Assembly: GCA_013398295.1 (NCBI GenBank)
Contig: VZSF01008207.1
Span: 620,621-684,620, forward strand
Reading direction: 5' to 3'
DNA length: 64,000 nucleotides
Source: Chionis minor
Lineage: Eukaryota; Chordata; Aves; Charadriiformes; Chionididae
Shown here one piece after another: positions 11,290 through 22,900 of this stretch. The notes beneath the pieces were generated by a model. That model searched no databases. It saw only the letters and a list, made by a program, of their open reading frames with translations, and had not been told where the DNA came from. Within the stretch, counting starts at the first letter, position 1. The number at the start of each line of letters is the position of its first letter. A program made the position numbers and the translations under genes.

Positions 11290-14200
11290 CCCACTGCAAA
11301 TGAGCCTCCACCTCCTCTAGGGCAATTAGCAGCATCTTTCCCCAGTCTCCTCCCTGATTTATCCTTGAATCCTTGACACTACTTTCCTGCTCTCAGGTTT
11401 GGCTGGAAATTGGCCAACAGAAACCACGTTCCTGGGAAAGAAGAGCAGCTGCCAGACGAACAAGCAGGTGCACTCATTCAGACACTAACAGACACCTTAA
11501 GCCTCCTTTTCTTAGAAAACCTAGCTGAAAAGGAAAATTAAGATGACATTTGCCAGACATAATCCTGATCATTTTTTCTTGTAGAATGCATCCTTTTCAG
11601 ACTACTCCACATTACACTTCTCCTTTTGTGTCTACAATACGTCAAATTACCCATATTCCAAATAAATGCACTTGTTCAGTGGGAAGCAGAATGGGGTTGT
11701 GGCTTTTTGGGTAACTTAAATAATAGCAATCTGCAGTTTCACAAGTCATAGCAGCTTCTCTGTATTATTTTTTTTCTGAGATTAACTGAAAGTCCAGCTC
11801 CACAGCTCATCTGTGCCCTGTCACCATGGATCACCAGTGATCTTATTTTTTTTCTCCTTCTGAGACAAAAGCAGTATTTCAAAACAGCATCACTTTAGCT
11901 TGTACAATCTCCTTATTTGCATTTCCTTTCTCACCTCACCCTTCCTCTTCACACCTTCCTACATTTCCTAATGTACTTTCTGGGAATCTTTTTTTTTTCT
12001 CTGTCTAATCTCATTTGAGTCCATGCGTTTGTGTTGTGGATGTATGCTAGCCTAAAAAATGGCTGTGTTCTAGTTTCTTAAGCTTTTTCCGTGAAAGGGA
12101 ACCTTACTGAAAAGAGCAATATGAGGCCTCTTCATCCTTGGAGATTTGCATGACTATTCATTTCTTCTTGCAAACTACTGTTCTTTAAATCTCTTCCCTT
12201 GTGCTAGGAGACTATCTACTGGAACACTATCTGTTCTCCAAGCTGAAGCTGCTTTTCTAGAGCCTGCTCTGCTTGTTACTCATTTTTCATGCTTTCATTT
12301 GCCAACACAGCAGGGAAAGTGGGCATATTCAAAATGGAGAAAGTGTTTCAGTGGAACAAGGGTATGTATGAGCTTATCCTTCATGACTTCATGATCCTGA
12401 CACAATGAGATATGTGATAGGGCCTTTTATCTCTATTAATTGCTAAATATTTCAGGAGGAGCAGCATATGGATGGTTACATTGAGCTTGGAACCATAATA
12501 ACATCATTAAATTGCACAAACCCTTGTGCTTTCCAAATGGCACTTTTTCTCTTGGGGCACACAAACTAAAATGGCTCTTGAACAGGTGCACAAATAATTA
12601 TTTTATACTTAGCCTGCTGTCCCCCTTCAATCTATGTGTCTCAGTTGCAATTTTCTCTAAGCCAGCTCCACGAATCTCACTGCAGAACCTCTCAGCGTCT
12701 ATTAATACTTATGCTAGCACACAGAGAAAAGATGCCTGCTACTTTCTTAAGGTTCCAGGCAAATGCCTGACTGGTATGTTGCTGAGATTTCTTTTCCCTT
12801 TGTATTTCAGTTGAAGGCCAAAGAAGCACTAGAACTGTCAGTCTCTAAATCCGTATTGCTTGTTCAGGGTGATTTCAGTTAATGAGCTTTGACTCAGAGA
12901 CCCCTCCTGCCTCCCTTTGGACGAATAGTCCCAGAAATGACTTCACCAGACTTCTGCTTTGCCTGAGGGAACACTTTATGTCAGGAACTGAAGTTTATAG
13001 CATCTTGAGGTTTTTTTGGAATTGATTCTGGAGAGTACATTTTTTAAACAACTGGAAAAGTAAAGGCATGGGCTGATAAAGACGAGAGGTGGAAGGGATT
13101 GGTACATCCTACTTTAGACGCCTAACCTCAGAGCTTTACATTAGGAGTCTGCTCTACTTAGACCATTGAAGAGAGGAGCCTGTGGAGGGCTTCTCAGTGT
13201 ACCTAAAATAAACTTCAGTTCTGAATTGCCTTCTGGGGACTTTTATCTCCCTCACCTCCTGTTTGTTGTACAGGGATTGTGCAGAAGTTGTGGAGAGTAA
13301 CTCTGTAATATGGAGACTAACTGCCTAATCTAGGATCTGACGCATGATTATCCCCCTCCAGTTTTTGTTTTGTCAAAGCAACACGGCATTTACACGTGGA
13401 GAAAGCACTTGCCAGCACCTCTCTAGGAGTGATTTTGATGTATGCTTGCCAACTGTAGATAGTTGTATTTCAGTGAAGCTACAGCTCCCAGTACAAAATG
13501 TGAATGCACGTGCTATTCCCATGGCCTTATCCTACAAGCTCATGCAGCTTCATGCTAGCATTATTTAATTCACATCCGTAAGTGTATGCAATGCCACTGG
13601 CTTGCTACCTAACTTGTTGTTTCTGATACCCTGAATCGCCTATGCCAATCCTGCATGTGTGGGTTTTGCTTGCTGTGTTCATTCTGCAAATGCAATCCCC
13701 TGCATGACAAACCGCGTGTTTGAAACCTGATGAAATTAGGCCAGAGCTATTGGTTCTTCTCTTCAAGTTCTGAAATGTTTGCTTTGCTTTACTTGGTATG
13801 CGTCCTTCCTTTCCTCTGGAAGGAGTGAGTAGACGAATCAAAAATATGTCTGCAGAAGAACTTCAGCCACAGAATAGTCTTTCATACATAAATTCTGAGT
13901 TTTAACAATTTTAAAGACTCGGTGGCTTTTAATCTACCTCATCAAAGGATTGTTGTTTAGCTGTAAGACAAGTTTGTCCAATGTTCATCTCAAAATTATG
14001 GCACTTGCCTGGAGATATCAAAATCACTCCTGAATGAATCAAAAGCATCTGTTTTTTTGACTAAGATGTACACTTTGACAGTCAAATGGCTAGTTTATCC
14101 TGACCCACGGCTCTTAGACACCATCATGAACCAAAAGCACATGAAGATCAGTCCTGAGGGTGTCAAAACAAAGGGAACAAATCATCTGGCAGCTTTGGAG

Positions 14201-16766
14201 AAGCCACCTTGCCTAGAGACTCCTTTGCTCCTCCTCTTGTTATTACGCTTTTTCTCACTGGCCTAGAAAGTGTAAGTCTAGATACTGCTTCAGACCATAT
14301 GGCAACACTGTGAGCTTTTTTGCACAGCAGTGAGAAAAGCTTTGGTTAGAAATGTCTGCTTAAAGATCAGCTAAAACAGTTTTGGTTCACACAACCTGGT
14401 AATATTGACAAAGGGTCAAAATTTGCTAATCCAGCAGTAATTTTACATCCTCAGTAGGTTTTATGGCTTGTTGGAACTGGGGAAATTTTGCAGAGCAAGC
14501 CATTGGAAACTGAAGGGGAGATAAGGAGAGACTAGTGGGTGGAAGCTGTCTGATTTTGTTTTCTGGCAGGAAGAATACCAGAGGGAATTCTCTTTCCCAG
14601 CCTACCACCCCCATTTTTTTCCTTATTTACACATCAATGCATGATTTTTCGGTGTCTAACGTTTCCATAATGCAATCCGGTAAACCTAGCACAGTTGTTT
14701 TGTAAACCTGCCTGATATTTAAGACTGCTTTACTGTGCAAAAGCTCCTATTTCACTTGCTAGCCTTCCCATTTCTGGGTGTCAAGATAGGGAATAGCTAT
14801 AAATATGGAGTTAGGTGTCACAGTTGCCAAGATTTATTATGGAGAGGTTTGCAATAACCTTCTCCCCTTTGCCCTTTATCTATCTTCTGTATTCTGCAGA
14901 GTGAAGTCTATCTTTCCTGATATTTTTGGATAGTGCCTGACACAACAAAGCAACTTTCCTGTCTGCGATCAAGTACTTTTGTAACAGGGGAACAAAACAA
15001 AACAAATACAGCTATTGATCTTCATGGAGCATTATAAAAGCTGCTTATGTAAAGCTGTTTTGCAACCATCACTGAGATGCAATGGCAAGCTTGGAATTTT
15101 GCCGCATGCAGAAGCAAAATCTCCCCATGTTTCCACAGTATCCCATCTGACATGCAAACACTCTTTCCTCATAATGTAGCTTCATGCTTGGACAACAATT
15201 ATCTTTCTGAGTATTCTTCTGTGTTTCTAAACTGCAGGACATACTCATCATATGAAACTTTTTTCCCCACAAGCAAATTCAATTAATGAAGGCTTGTTTA
15301 ATTTTAATCCCCTTCTAGGTTTTTTTTTGTAATTATTTCAGCTCTTTAAATCTCAAGTGACTCCCTTCAGCTCTCTTGTTTGGCTGGGATTTCTTTATCA
15401 ATTATGTATTTTAATTTTCAACAGGTAAATTTTTGTTATAGAGGTCAGGTTAAGTACTGCGTTTGTGGTCTTCTTTGTATATATTATAGTGCAGTCCATC
15501 ATTGCTTGTCTGTCACTGCTTCTAGTCTTTCCTCTCTGTTTCCTCTGCCTCCCATTTCTACTGCAGCCTCCCGTTTCCTGAAATTTGGTTCATATAAACT
15601 TTTCAGCTGTTATGCTGTTCTGGTTTAGGACTAGAGGTTTAGAAACAATGTACAGGGTCATTGGATCACATCTGCAAGTACAGTTCCTTCCTTCCAGTGA
15701 TTGCTGTTTACTGTAAAACCAATCTGTATTTTGAGGGGTTTTTGTGGGTTTTTTATTTTTTTTTTTCTATTCCTGCTACAACTCCTGAAGCATTATTGAC
15801 TCCTCTGATGGTTAGAAATTTGCTTTGACATTGTACTTTAAAATGTTGTTTGTCTGGTTAAAATCTTTTTGCTCAGGTAGTGAATTTTCCACTAATTTAA
15901 AACCATGCTTACCTCCTTTTCTCCCTTCGCTTCGTCTGATCTAATATATTTATAGTGAATAACTTAATCCCCTCTTAGTCTTTATTTTCCTAGGTTGAAA
16001 TAGACCGATTCTTCCTACTTTGCCCATGTACCATTCTCCTTATGAGCCTGCTGGTCCTCCTCTGTACAGTAAGTTTAAAATCATCTTACTGTGCAGGAGG
16101 AACCAGAATTGTGACAGTACTACTGCAAAAGGCTCATCAGTGTCATGTACAACAGAAACAATATTCTCTTCTCCCTACAGAAATGTCCTAGCTGATGTGA
16201 TGTAGGTTCATATTTACTTCTTTACGGTTATATTGCACTCATGGCTCTTTTATCTTCTGACTGAGGAGGATACAGTCAATTCCTTCTCTTTCCTTGTCAG
16301 TCCAAACATGTTCATAACTCCCAGGAATTTCTGTTTAATTCACAGCTCTGCACTTTGAACTATTAAATCTTACTCCATACCTATTACTTCACTCTAGTTT
16401 TCAAGGTCATGCCAGTCACTGTGATATTTCCAGTCTTCCCGTTTTACAGGCAGTAGTGCCTCAATTTGTGTAATTGACGCATTTCACTGGTATTTTCCTA
16501 CTCTGCAATGTAAAATAGTTCTGGCTGTGTGTCCCCTCCTCTTCTTTCTGAATTACTGCCTTGCCCAAATAGGAGAAAGGAAGTTCAAAAGTCTAAAGTT
16601 AAAAAATGTAGTTTGTTGTTCAAAGTCTAAAGTAAGGTAGTGAAAATGAGGGTGGCTCCTTCCTGATGCAAAATCAGTGCAATTTCGTAGTATTGTGTCC
16701 CATTCTGCAGTCATTTCATGGCAGGGCTGACTGATTGTATCCATAAGATGCTCCTCTCCCATGGAC
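11290..16766. other. AT-rich non-coding DNA
   Basis: After the island the composition returns to AT-rich with frequent stops in all frames. No recognised protein family or RNA gene is present. An acceptor-like pyrimidine tract ending in CAG at 12810 is followed by a frame of only 23 codons and no good donor, so I do not call an exon. T-rich runs occur at about 11987-11998 and 15755-15768. Confidence 0.65.
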
Positions 16767-17906
16767 ATAGAATTATATAGTCATAGAATGGTTAGAGTCG
16801 GAAGGGACCTTAAAGACCATCTACTTCCAACCCATCCTGCCATGGGCAAGGACCCCTCCCACTAGACCAGGTTGCTCAAAGCCTCATCCAACCTGGCCTT
16901 GAACACTTCCACAGATGGGACCTCCACAGCTTCCTTGGGAGACCTGTTCCAGTGCCTCACCACCCTCAGAATTTTTTTTGTGAGATCTAATTTAAATCTA
17001 CCTTCTCCCAATTTGAAGCCATTACCCCTCATCCTATCACTCCATGCCTTTGTAAAAAGTCCCTCTCCAGCTTTCTTGTAGGTGCCCTTCAGACACTGGA
17101 AAGCTGTTAAAAGGTCTCCCTGGAGCCTTCTCTTCTCCAGGCTGAACAATCCTAACTTTCTCAGCCTGTCCTCATAGCAGAGGTACTCTAACCCTCTGAT
17201 CATCTTCGTGGCCCTCCTCTGGACCCGCCCCAACAGGTCCATGTCCTTCTTCTCTTGGGGGCTCCAAAGCTGGACACAGTATTCCAAGTGGGGTCTCACA
17301 AGAGCGGAGTAGAGGGGCAAAATCACCTCCCTTGACCTGCTGGCCATGCTTTTTTGATGCAGCCCAGGATGTGGGTGGCCTTCTGGGCTGTGAACACACA
17401 TTGCTGGCTCATGTTGAGCTTCTCATCCACCAACGGCCCCAGGCCCCTCTACTCAGGGCTGTTCTCGATCCTTTCTCCACCCAGACTGTATTTGTGCATG
17501 GGATTGCCTCAACCCACATGTAGGACCTTGCATGTGGCCATGTTGAACTTCATGAGGCCCACCTCTCAAGCCTGTACAGGTCCCTCTGGATGGCATCCCT
17601 TCCCTCCAGTGTGTTGACCACTCCACACAGCTTAGTGCCATTGGCGAACTTGCTGAGGGTGCACTCAGTCCCAACATCCACCTTGTCAACAAAGATGTTA
17701 AATAGTACCAGCCCCAGTGCTGACCCCTGAGGAACACCACTTGTCACTGCTCGCCACTTGGTCAAGTCATTGACTGCACCCTTTGAATGTGACCACCCAG
17801 CCAGTTCCTTATCCCCCAAGTTGTCCATTGGTCAAATCAATGTCTTTCCAATTTAGAGACCAGGATGTTATGTGGGACAGTGTCAAATGCTTTGCACATC
17901 TCCATA
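16767..17906 (-). mobile_element. CR1 LINE, 5'-truncated, dead (minus strand)
   Basis: The plus strand shows the familiar reverse complement of a CR1 3' end (tcatagaatggttagagtcg, then ggaagggacctt). Reading leftward on the minus strand gives an interrupted CR1 ORF2. The 5' part at about 17890 contains KAFDTVPHNIL (motif A, its Asp retained). The frame at 17828-17550 contains TSGVPQGS, then FANGTKL where active CR1 elements have FADDTKL, so both catalytic aspartates of the reverse transcriptase are lost (codons at 17642-17637). At least two frame changes follow before the C-terminal part at 17401-16862 (LYSALVRPHLEYCVQLWSP, VQRRATKMIRGLE, FSLEKRRLQGDLL, HWNRSPKEAVEVPS). The upstream ORF2 and 5' end are missing, as is typical of CR1 insertions. 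It is non-functional and old enough to have accumulated frameshifts. Confidence 0.95.
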
Positions 17907-18800
17907 GGTGCAATAATTAACTGCTGCAAATTCAAATACCAAGTTGGTGTCAGAGGGAAATAGATTGCGTACTGCAGGAAAGGGTGGCTGAAGGTAAAGG
18001 AAAGTCTGTGTCTGACTGTGGGTAAGAAAAGATGCTCAGCACCCTGAAATTGTGACTGGAAAGCTGGTTTTTTGCTTGGGGTTAATGCTGCCAGTGTTAT
18101 GAAGGGTGTTGAAACTGAAAGGGCAAAAAGGCTTAGTGAATATAATCAGTTGTAAAAGCAAAGAGGAAAACTCATTTTTCCAAAGTGGTGATTATAAACT
18201 GCCCAGTTAAGTAAACAAAGAAGTAGTTGAAAAACCAGCACTGACATTCATCAGATAATAAAATTAATTATAAATATCAGCAAAAATGCAGCAAGTACTA
18301 ACTAATCAAAATACTTAATTAGGCTTTGCAGTAGCTACTTTTCTCCCTACCAGTATTTATTCCAATTTTATCTGGGAGTTGGTGTCTTTGGTAAGGCTCC
18401 AAAGTGTGTAATAACTAGTTTAAAAGCCTTATGCTCCTACAAAATAATAGTATTTTGAAACATGGTACATTTCAGACTGACTCAGCACAGTAATCAAGGA
18501 CCCCTTACCCTAAATGATCTGAAAGCTGATATCGCCTCTATCTGTTCTTTACCTCTTGTGGTGTTAAAGGGACTTGAGGGACTTATCAATATGTTCATTC
18601 TAGGCCAGACAGCTGCCATTTGTGTCATTACAGGTATCTATTCCAAAGACCACAGGTAAACCGATACTGAATTTAAGGATGTAAAAGATCTGTATCAATA
18701 AAAGCAAGCCTATGTACAGAAAACAAGCTAAAAAAGGTAGTGGCAATTTAGAAAATAAGGCCTCATAAATTGTTATTGATATATTGTTGTCATTTGAGGT

Positions 18801-18843
18801 AAAAAAAAAAGGAAAAAAAGAAAAAAGGGAAAAGGAAAAAAAA
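18801..18843 (+). repeat. Poly-purine (A-rich) tract
   Basis: A run of A and G only, mainly A-runs broken by short G groups, about 43 bases long. It is simple low-complexity sequence and may have triplex or slippage potential. Confidence 0.85.
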
Positions 18844-19519
18844 TAGGGAAAGCAAATCTTATTTCTTTGGATTTAAGCATGTAAGAGACAGCTACCCTAA
18901 ATTTTCTGGCTTCTGCCTTTGTTTCAAGGTAGGTCACGGTGGTGAGTCAACCTGCCACGGACTGATCATATCAATCACAAATAGATACCCTGACATCAAA
19001 CGACATCCACAGAGGACAATTCTGCTAAGGGGATTTTAAGGAAGATGGATTCCATCCTCCCATCATTTACAGACAATTATCAAGGATGCTAAACTCTGTA
19101 GTCAAAGTGCACACATCCCCCTTTAGAGCGTGTCCTTATATAAGCATAGGCACTGAGCCTGCTGAAATGGGCAGAAGTATTATGTCTGGCTACAGAAACC
19201 TACTGATTCTAAAAGGAGTTTTATTTAAAATGCAAGGTCTCTTTAAAGCAAGGATGGATTTTTGTTTAATTTAAAAAAACTGGACAAGTTAGACTACCGT
19301 AAAAGGAATTTGTTTCATGCCAGTCATAAACCATTGCTGCATAGCTCAGTGTCAGCAATTTTAAACCCTGACAGTTTAATTACAAGCGGATACCATTCCT
19401 TCTATGTTTACAACTACATTTTGATTTTTGATTTGTAAACTCTGAACTAAGAGAAATGGACTTTGCACAGAAAGGAATTGGATTAACATCTCAATTTCTT
19501 TTTGTCCAAGTCTATGAGA

Positions 19520-19946
19520 TCACAGACCAGCTGTGGTGTTGGTATCCCTCCTCTCTCTTGCCTCACAAGAAATTAAGTATAATGGAAATACACATAGCAC
19601 TACCATTGCTTGTTTCATGAGGCGGTTCACATTTTGTGGATAATGCATTAAAACAGGAACAGGCAATTGGGTGATTGTCCCTGCTGAAGTCCAGCTAAAA
19701 GAACCGGTCACAGTCATAGGCTGCTGAAAAACAGGAGGTGAACTGGTTACTCATAGTAACAGTCCATATTGTGAGATCCTTCCCTCTTCCAGCTTTTTCA
19801 TATGGTACAAAGTAGTATTGAAAGTTTTGGATGAGCTCGTGGGATTCCTCACCTGGCACATCTCCTGAGAGGTTTGCCCTAAATCTGTCCCACAAGGCCA
19901 CACACTCCTGTGCCCATCCACTCATGGTCTGGGATAGGGGGACCAT
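19520..19946 (-). other. Two overlapping unassigned minus-strand frames
   Basis: An 83-codon frame (19946-19695) and a 65-codon frame (19717-19520) overlap. Between them the minus strand shows a donor-like GCCAG|GTGAGG and, about 140 bases on, an acceptor-like CTGTTTTTCAG. The residue composition is protein-like, but I recognise no family. It could be a decayed mobile element, a lineage-specific exon pair or chance. There are no supporting neighbours. Confidence 0.12.
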
Positions 19947-22900
19947 GTAGGAGCAGGCTTAATGTAATTTCTAGGAAAGATTTGGATTAGCGCTGAAGCT
20001 TATCATGTTCAAATCCAGTAAATAATATCTACACTGAAGAGGCCTTTAAAACCTATGACACAGCACAGGATTGAGTCAGTGTAAAGGTGTTAAATCTCTG
20101 CTTTCTGCCTCACTGGACTGCCAATATCCAACAGTGACATCTAGAGCATCAAAGACGTCAGAAAAACCCCAGTGTTGCTGGCCGTGTTATAAACCAAGGA
20201 CAGAATGCAATATCCAGTTTTCTCTTGTTATCTAGTATTTCTATTGCATGGTTGATGTTTTCCATGGTTGGTAAATGGAAGGTGACAATAGTGTTAATAA
20301 ATTAAAGGTGTTCCTAAATCATCTGTGCTTTCAACTTCTTTTTAAAGAACAAGGGCCCAGATATTGTAGAATAGTTTATACTGTAAACTCTCCTGCAAAC
20401 CAGAAACCTTGTTTTTCCCGGTTCTCAGTGCATTGTACCAGCACTTGTGTCTACAAAAAGTAGATACAACTAAAGCTGTTATCCCTTCTGTCATCTTATG
20501 AGTAAGATGTTTTATATACTTATTTTGCACTGGTATCTTTGGCCATTTGGGTTAATATTAATCTAAAATTTATGTACACAATGAAATAGGCTTTCTCTGT
20601 GAACAAAGGAGAAGGAAAGGCATTCTATTCTTCATGTCTTAGACATACCCTACTGTAAGGGAAGATACTGGGCTTTTTTTAAAAAAATTTGTTCCTAGCA
20701 GTGTAATGTTCCTCTAAGGAAAATGGGTGAAGAGGAATTAAAGGAGGGGAGATTGCCCTTTCTCAAGGGAAGCTGCAGAGCTTCTCAGGGGATTAGGTGC
20801 CAGAAACCACTGAGTAGGGGAAGTAGAAGAAACAAGGAGAAATTCCCATCATGGTGCTCAGGGCTTGCTGTTTCAGGAGAGCTTGAGAAACTGCTTAGAG
20901 CACCAGGAAGGACAAGTGCTGTGGGGATGAGAGACGGCAGGAAGAGTAGTGCAGGAGCAATAGGATAAGTCAGTGTCTTCCACCATCCCTGGGCTGGGTG
21001 AGGACCTCCATGGAAACAGGGAGAGGAGCAGTGGGTAAAACCAGTGACTAAATTATTTTTATTTCTGTTCTGTCTTTCCTTGTTACATAACAACTTTTGC
21101 CATCTAAAAGTCCATCACCCTAGTTCATATTCTACTACTATCCTTGCCTTTTGAAGTTTAAAAGTCTCTCAGCCTTTTTGTGGAGTTTGCCATAAGGAAA
21201 AGGTATAAGCACATAAACATCAGCAACCTGGGCAGCTCAGGATCTGGTTGCAGTAATGGCGAGATGAATTATGCCCTGCTGATATTTGCCTCTCTGGGAG
21301 CTTTTACACCCAGTGTGGATTAGATACCTGCACCAGAAAAGCTGGAATTAGCTGGAATGAATCCTGTCCTGAAATACAGTGAACTGTGAAGACTGAAAGA
21401 TTACTGAGTGGCGTAGTGTCTTGAGAAGCAGAAGAGCTGAGAGGCAAACCTGGAAAAAGAGATCCATTTCCATTCAGTCAGAAAGAGATCACCAGGGAGT
21501 TTTGTGGGAGCAGGAGTGTGTCTATGTGAGAAAACCTGAGAAAAGTCGATGCAGGGATGGCGCAGCTCAGAGAAATCTTAAGGCAAAGCAGAAGGGGCTT
21601 CTGGTCAGGACAAAAAAAAAATTATTACAGGAGATGTCTGTTCTAAAGCAATATTGTGTCTATTCAGACATAAATGACAGAGAGAAATGCAAAGGTCTAA
21701 ATTCAGAGCTTCTATTAAAAAAAAGTACTACCAGTTCTCTTTAATTGTTTCATACCCAGATACAACTTAACATGAAACTTAGCAGATATTAAGAAAAACA
21801 GTCTTTTGATTACCTGGAACAGATTTCCAGTGGAGTTACTTTTTATGTTTCCATGTATGCCAAAGGATCTGTAGTCATTAGCGTCACAGGAGGATTTGTC
21901 TTTGCCAGAAAGCGCTTAGGCAAAAAACCCAGACAACTGAATTTCATAAAATTCACAGATCTAATTCCATGGAGATTTCAGAATAAGGAAATGGATGAGT
22001 TAGGAATGATTATAGCACAAAATTTACATTCTTATTTTTTAGTTGAAAACCAACAAAAGACTATGCACATCTTGCTTCTGAGAAAGTCAGGAATTAGAAA
22101 TGCAAAATAATAAATGCTGCATTAGAAATAATGCATACACAGTCAGTTTGCTTTTGTTTGGTATCTACTGTCAAAACTTCCTAGCCAAAGTTGCGAGATT
22201 TGTTTCCAACTGAGAAGGCCACTTTAAAGCTCGGTAACTAATGTGATTTAATAAAACATATAACAATGTGCTCCTACTTTCATTTTCCCAAATGAATATT
22301 AATCTCAGAAAACAACAAAAAGGCACGTAATCACTCAAGCTTGCTATTTTACAAATAAATTATATCTAAACCAAAACACATACTGGGTTTAGGAGATTCT
22401 TATTTGGCTTGTACAGGCAGTTTCAGAGGAAGCAAGAATCTTAGGAGCATTTCCATAAGCTTCGATGACACTGTGGGCAGTTTTTGCCGCAGTCTCTACG
22501 TGTCAGTTAATAAGTAATCCTGATTCGCTGGGAAAATGCAAACCACACACATACACATGCACAAATATACAGAGCGAGATCCTGGCTTTATTAATGTCAA
22601 TAGTAATTTTGCCCTTGCTTTCCACAAGGTTAAGATGTCACCCAGGAGCTTTATAGCCTCCAGTGCTTCCCACTCCTAAGTGGTGATAAGGGCTTGTAAT
22701 TTAATTTCTGCCAAAGTAATAATGTCTGAGATATGAAAAAACCACTCTCTTTCCCATAGCACACTTTTTTATTACACAAAAGGCTCATAAATAGAAGCCT
22801 AAATAAACCGCAGATCCAAAAGCTCTCCCAACCCGAGAGGTCTGTGCGTGTGTCCTGAAGTCTGTGCCACCGAGGCTGATACTGGTACAGCAGCATCCTG

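Noticed and set aside
9861..11294. 477-codon minus-strand frame
   Set aside because: It reads through 70 Ns and a further N, has Pro/Ala/Arg-rich low-complexity content and crosses a probable mis-join.
12791..12882. Possible exon after the pyrimidine tract and CAG at 12810
   Set aside because: The frame stays open for only 23 codons, no good donor follows, and the peptide is not recognisable.
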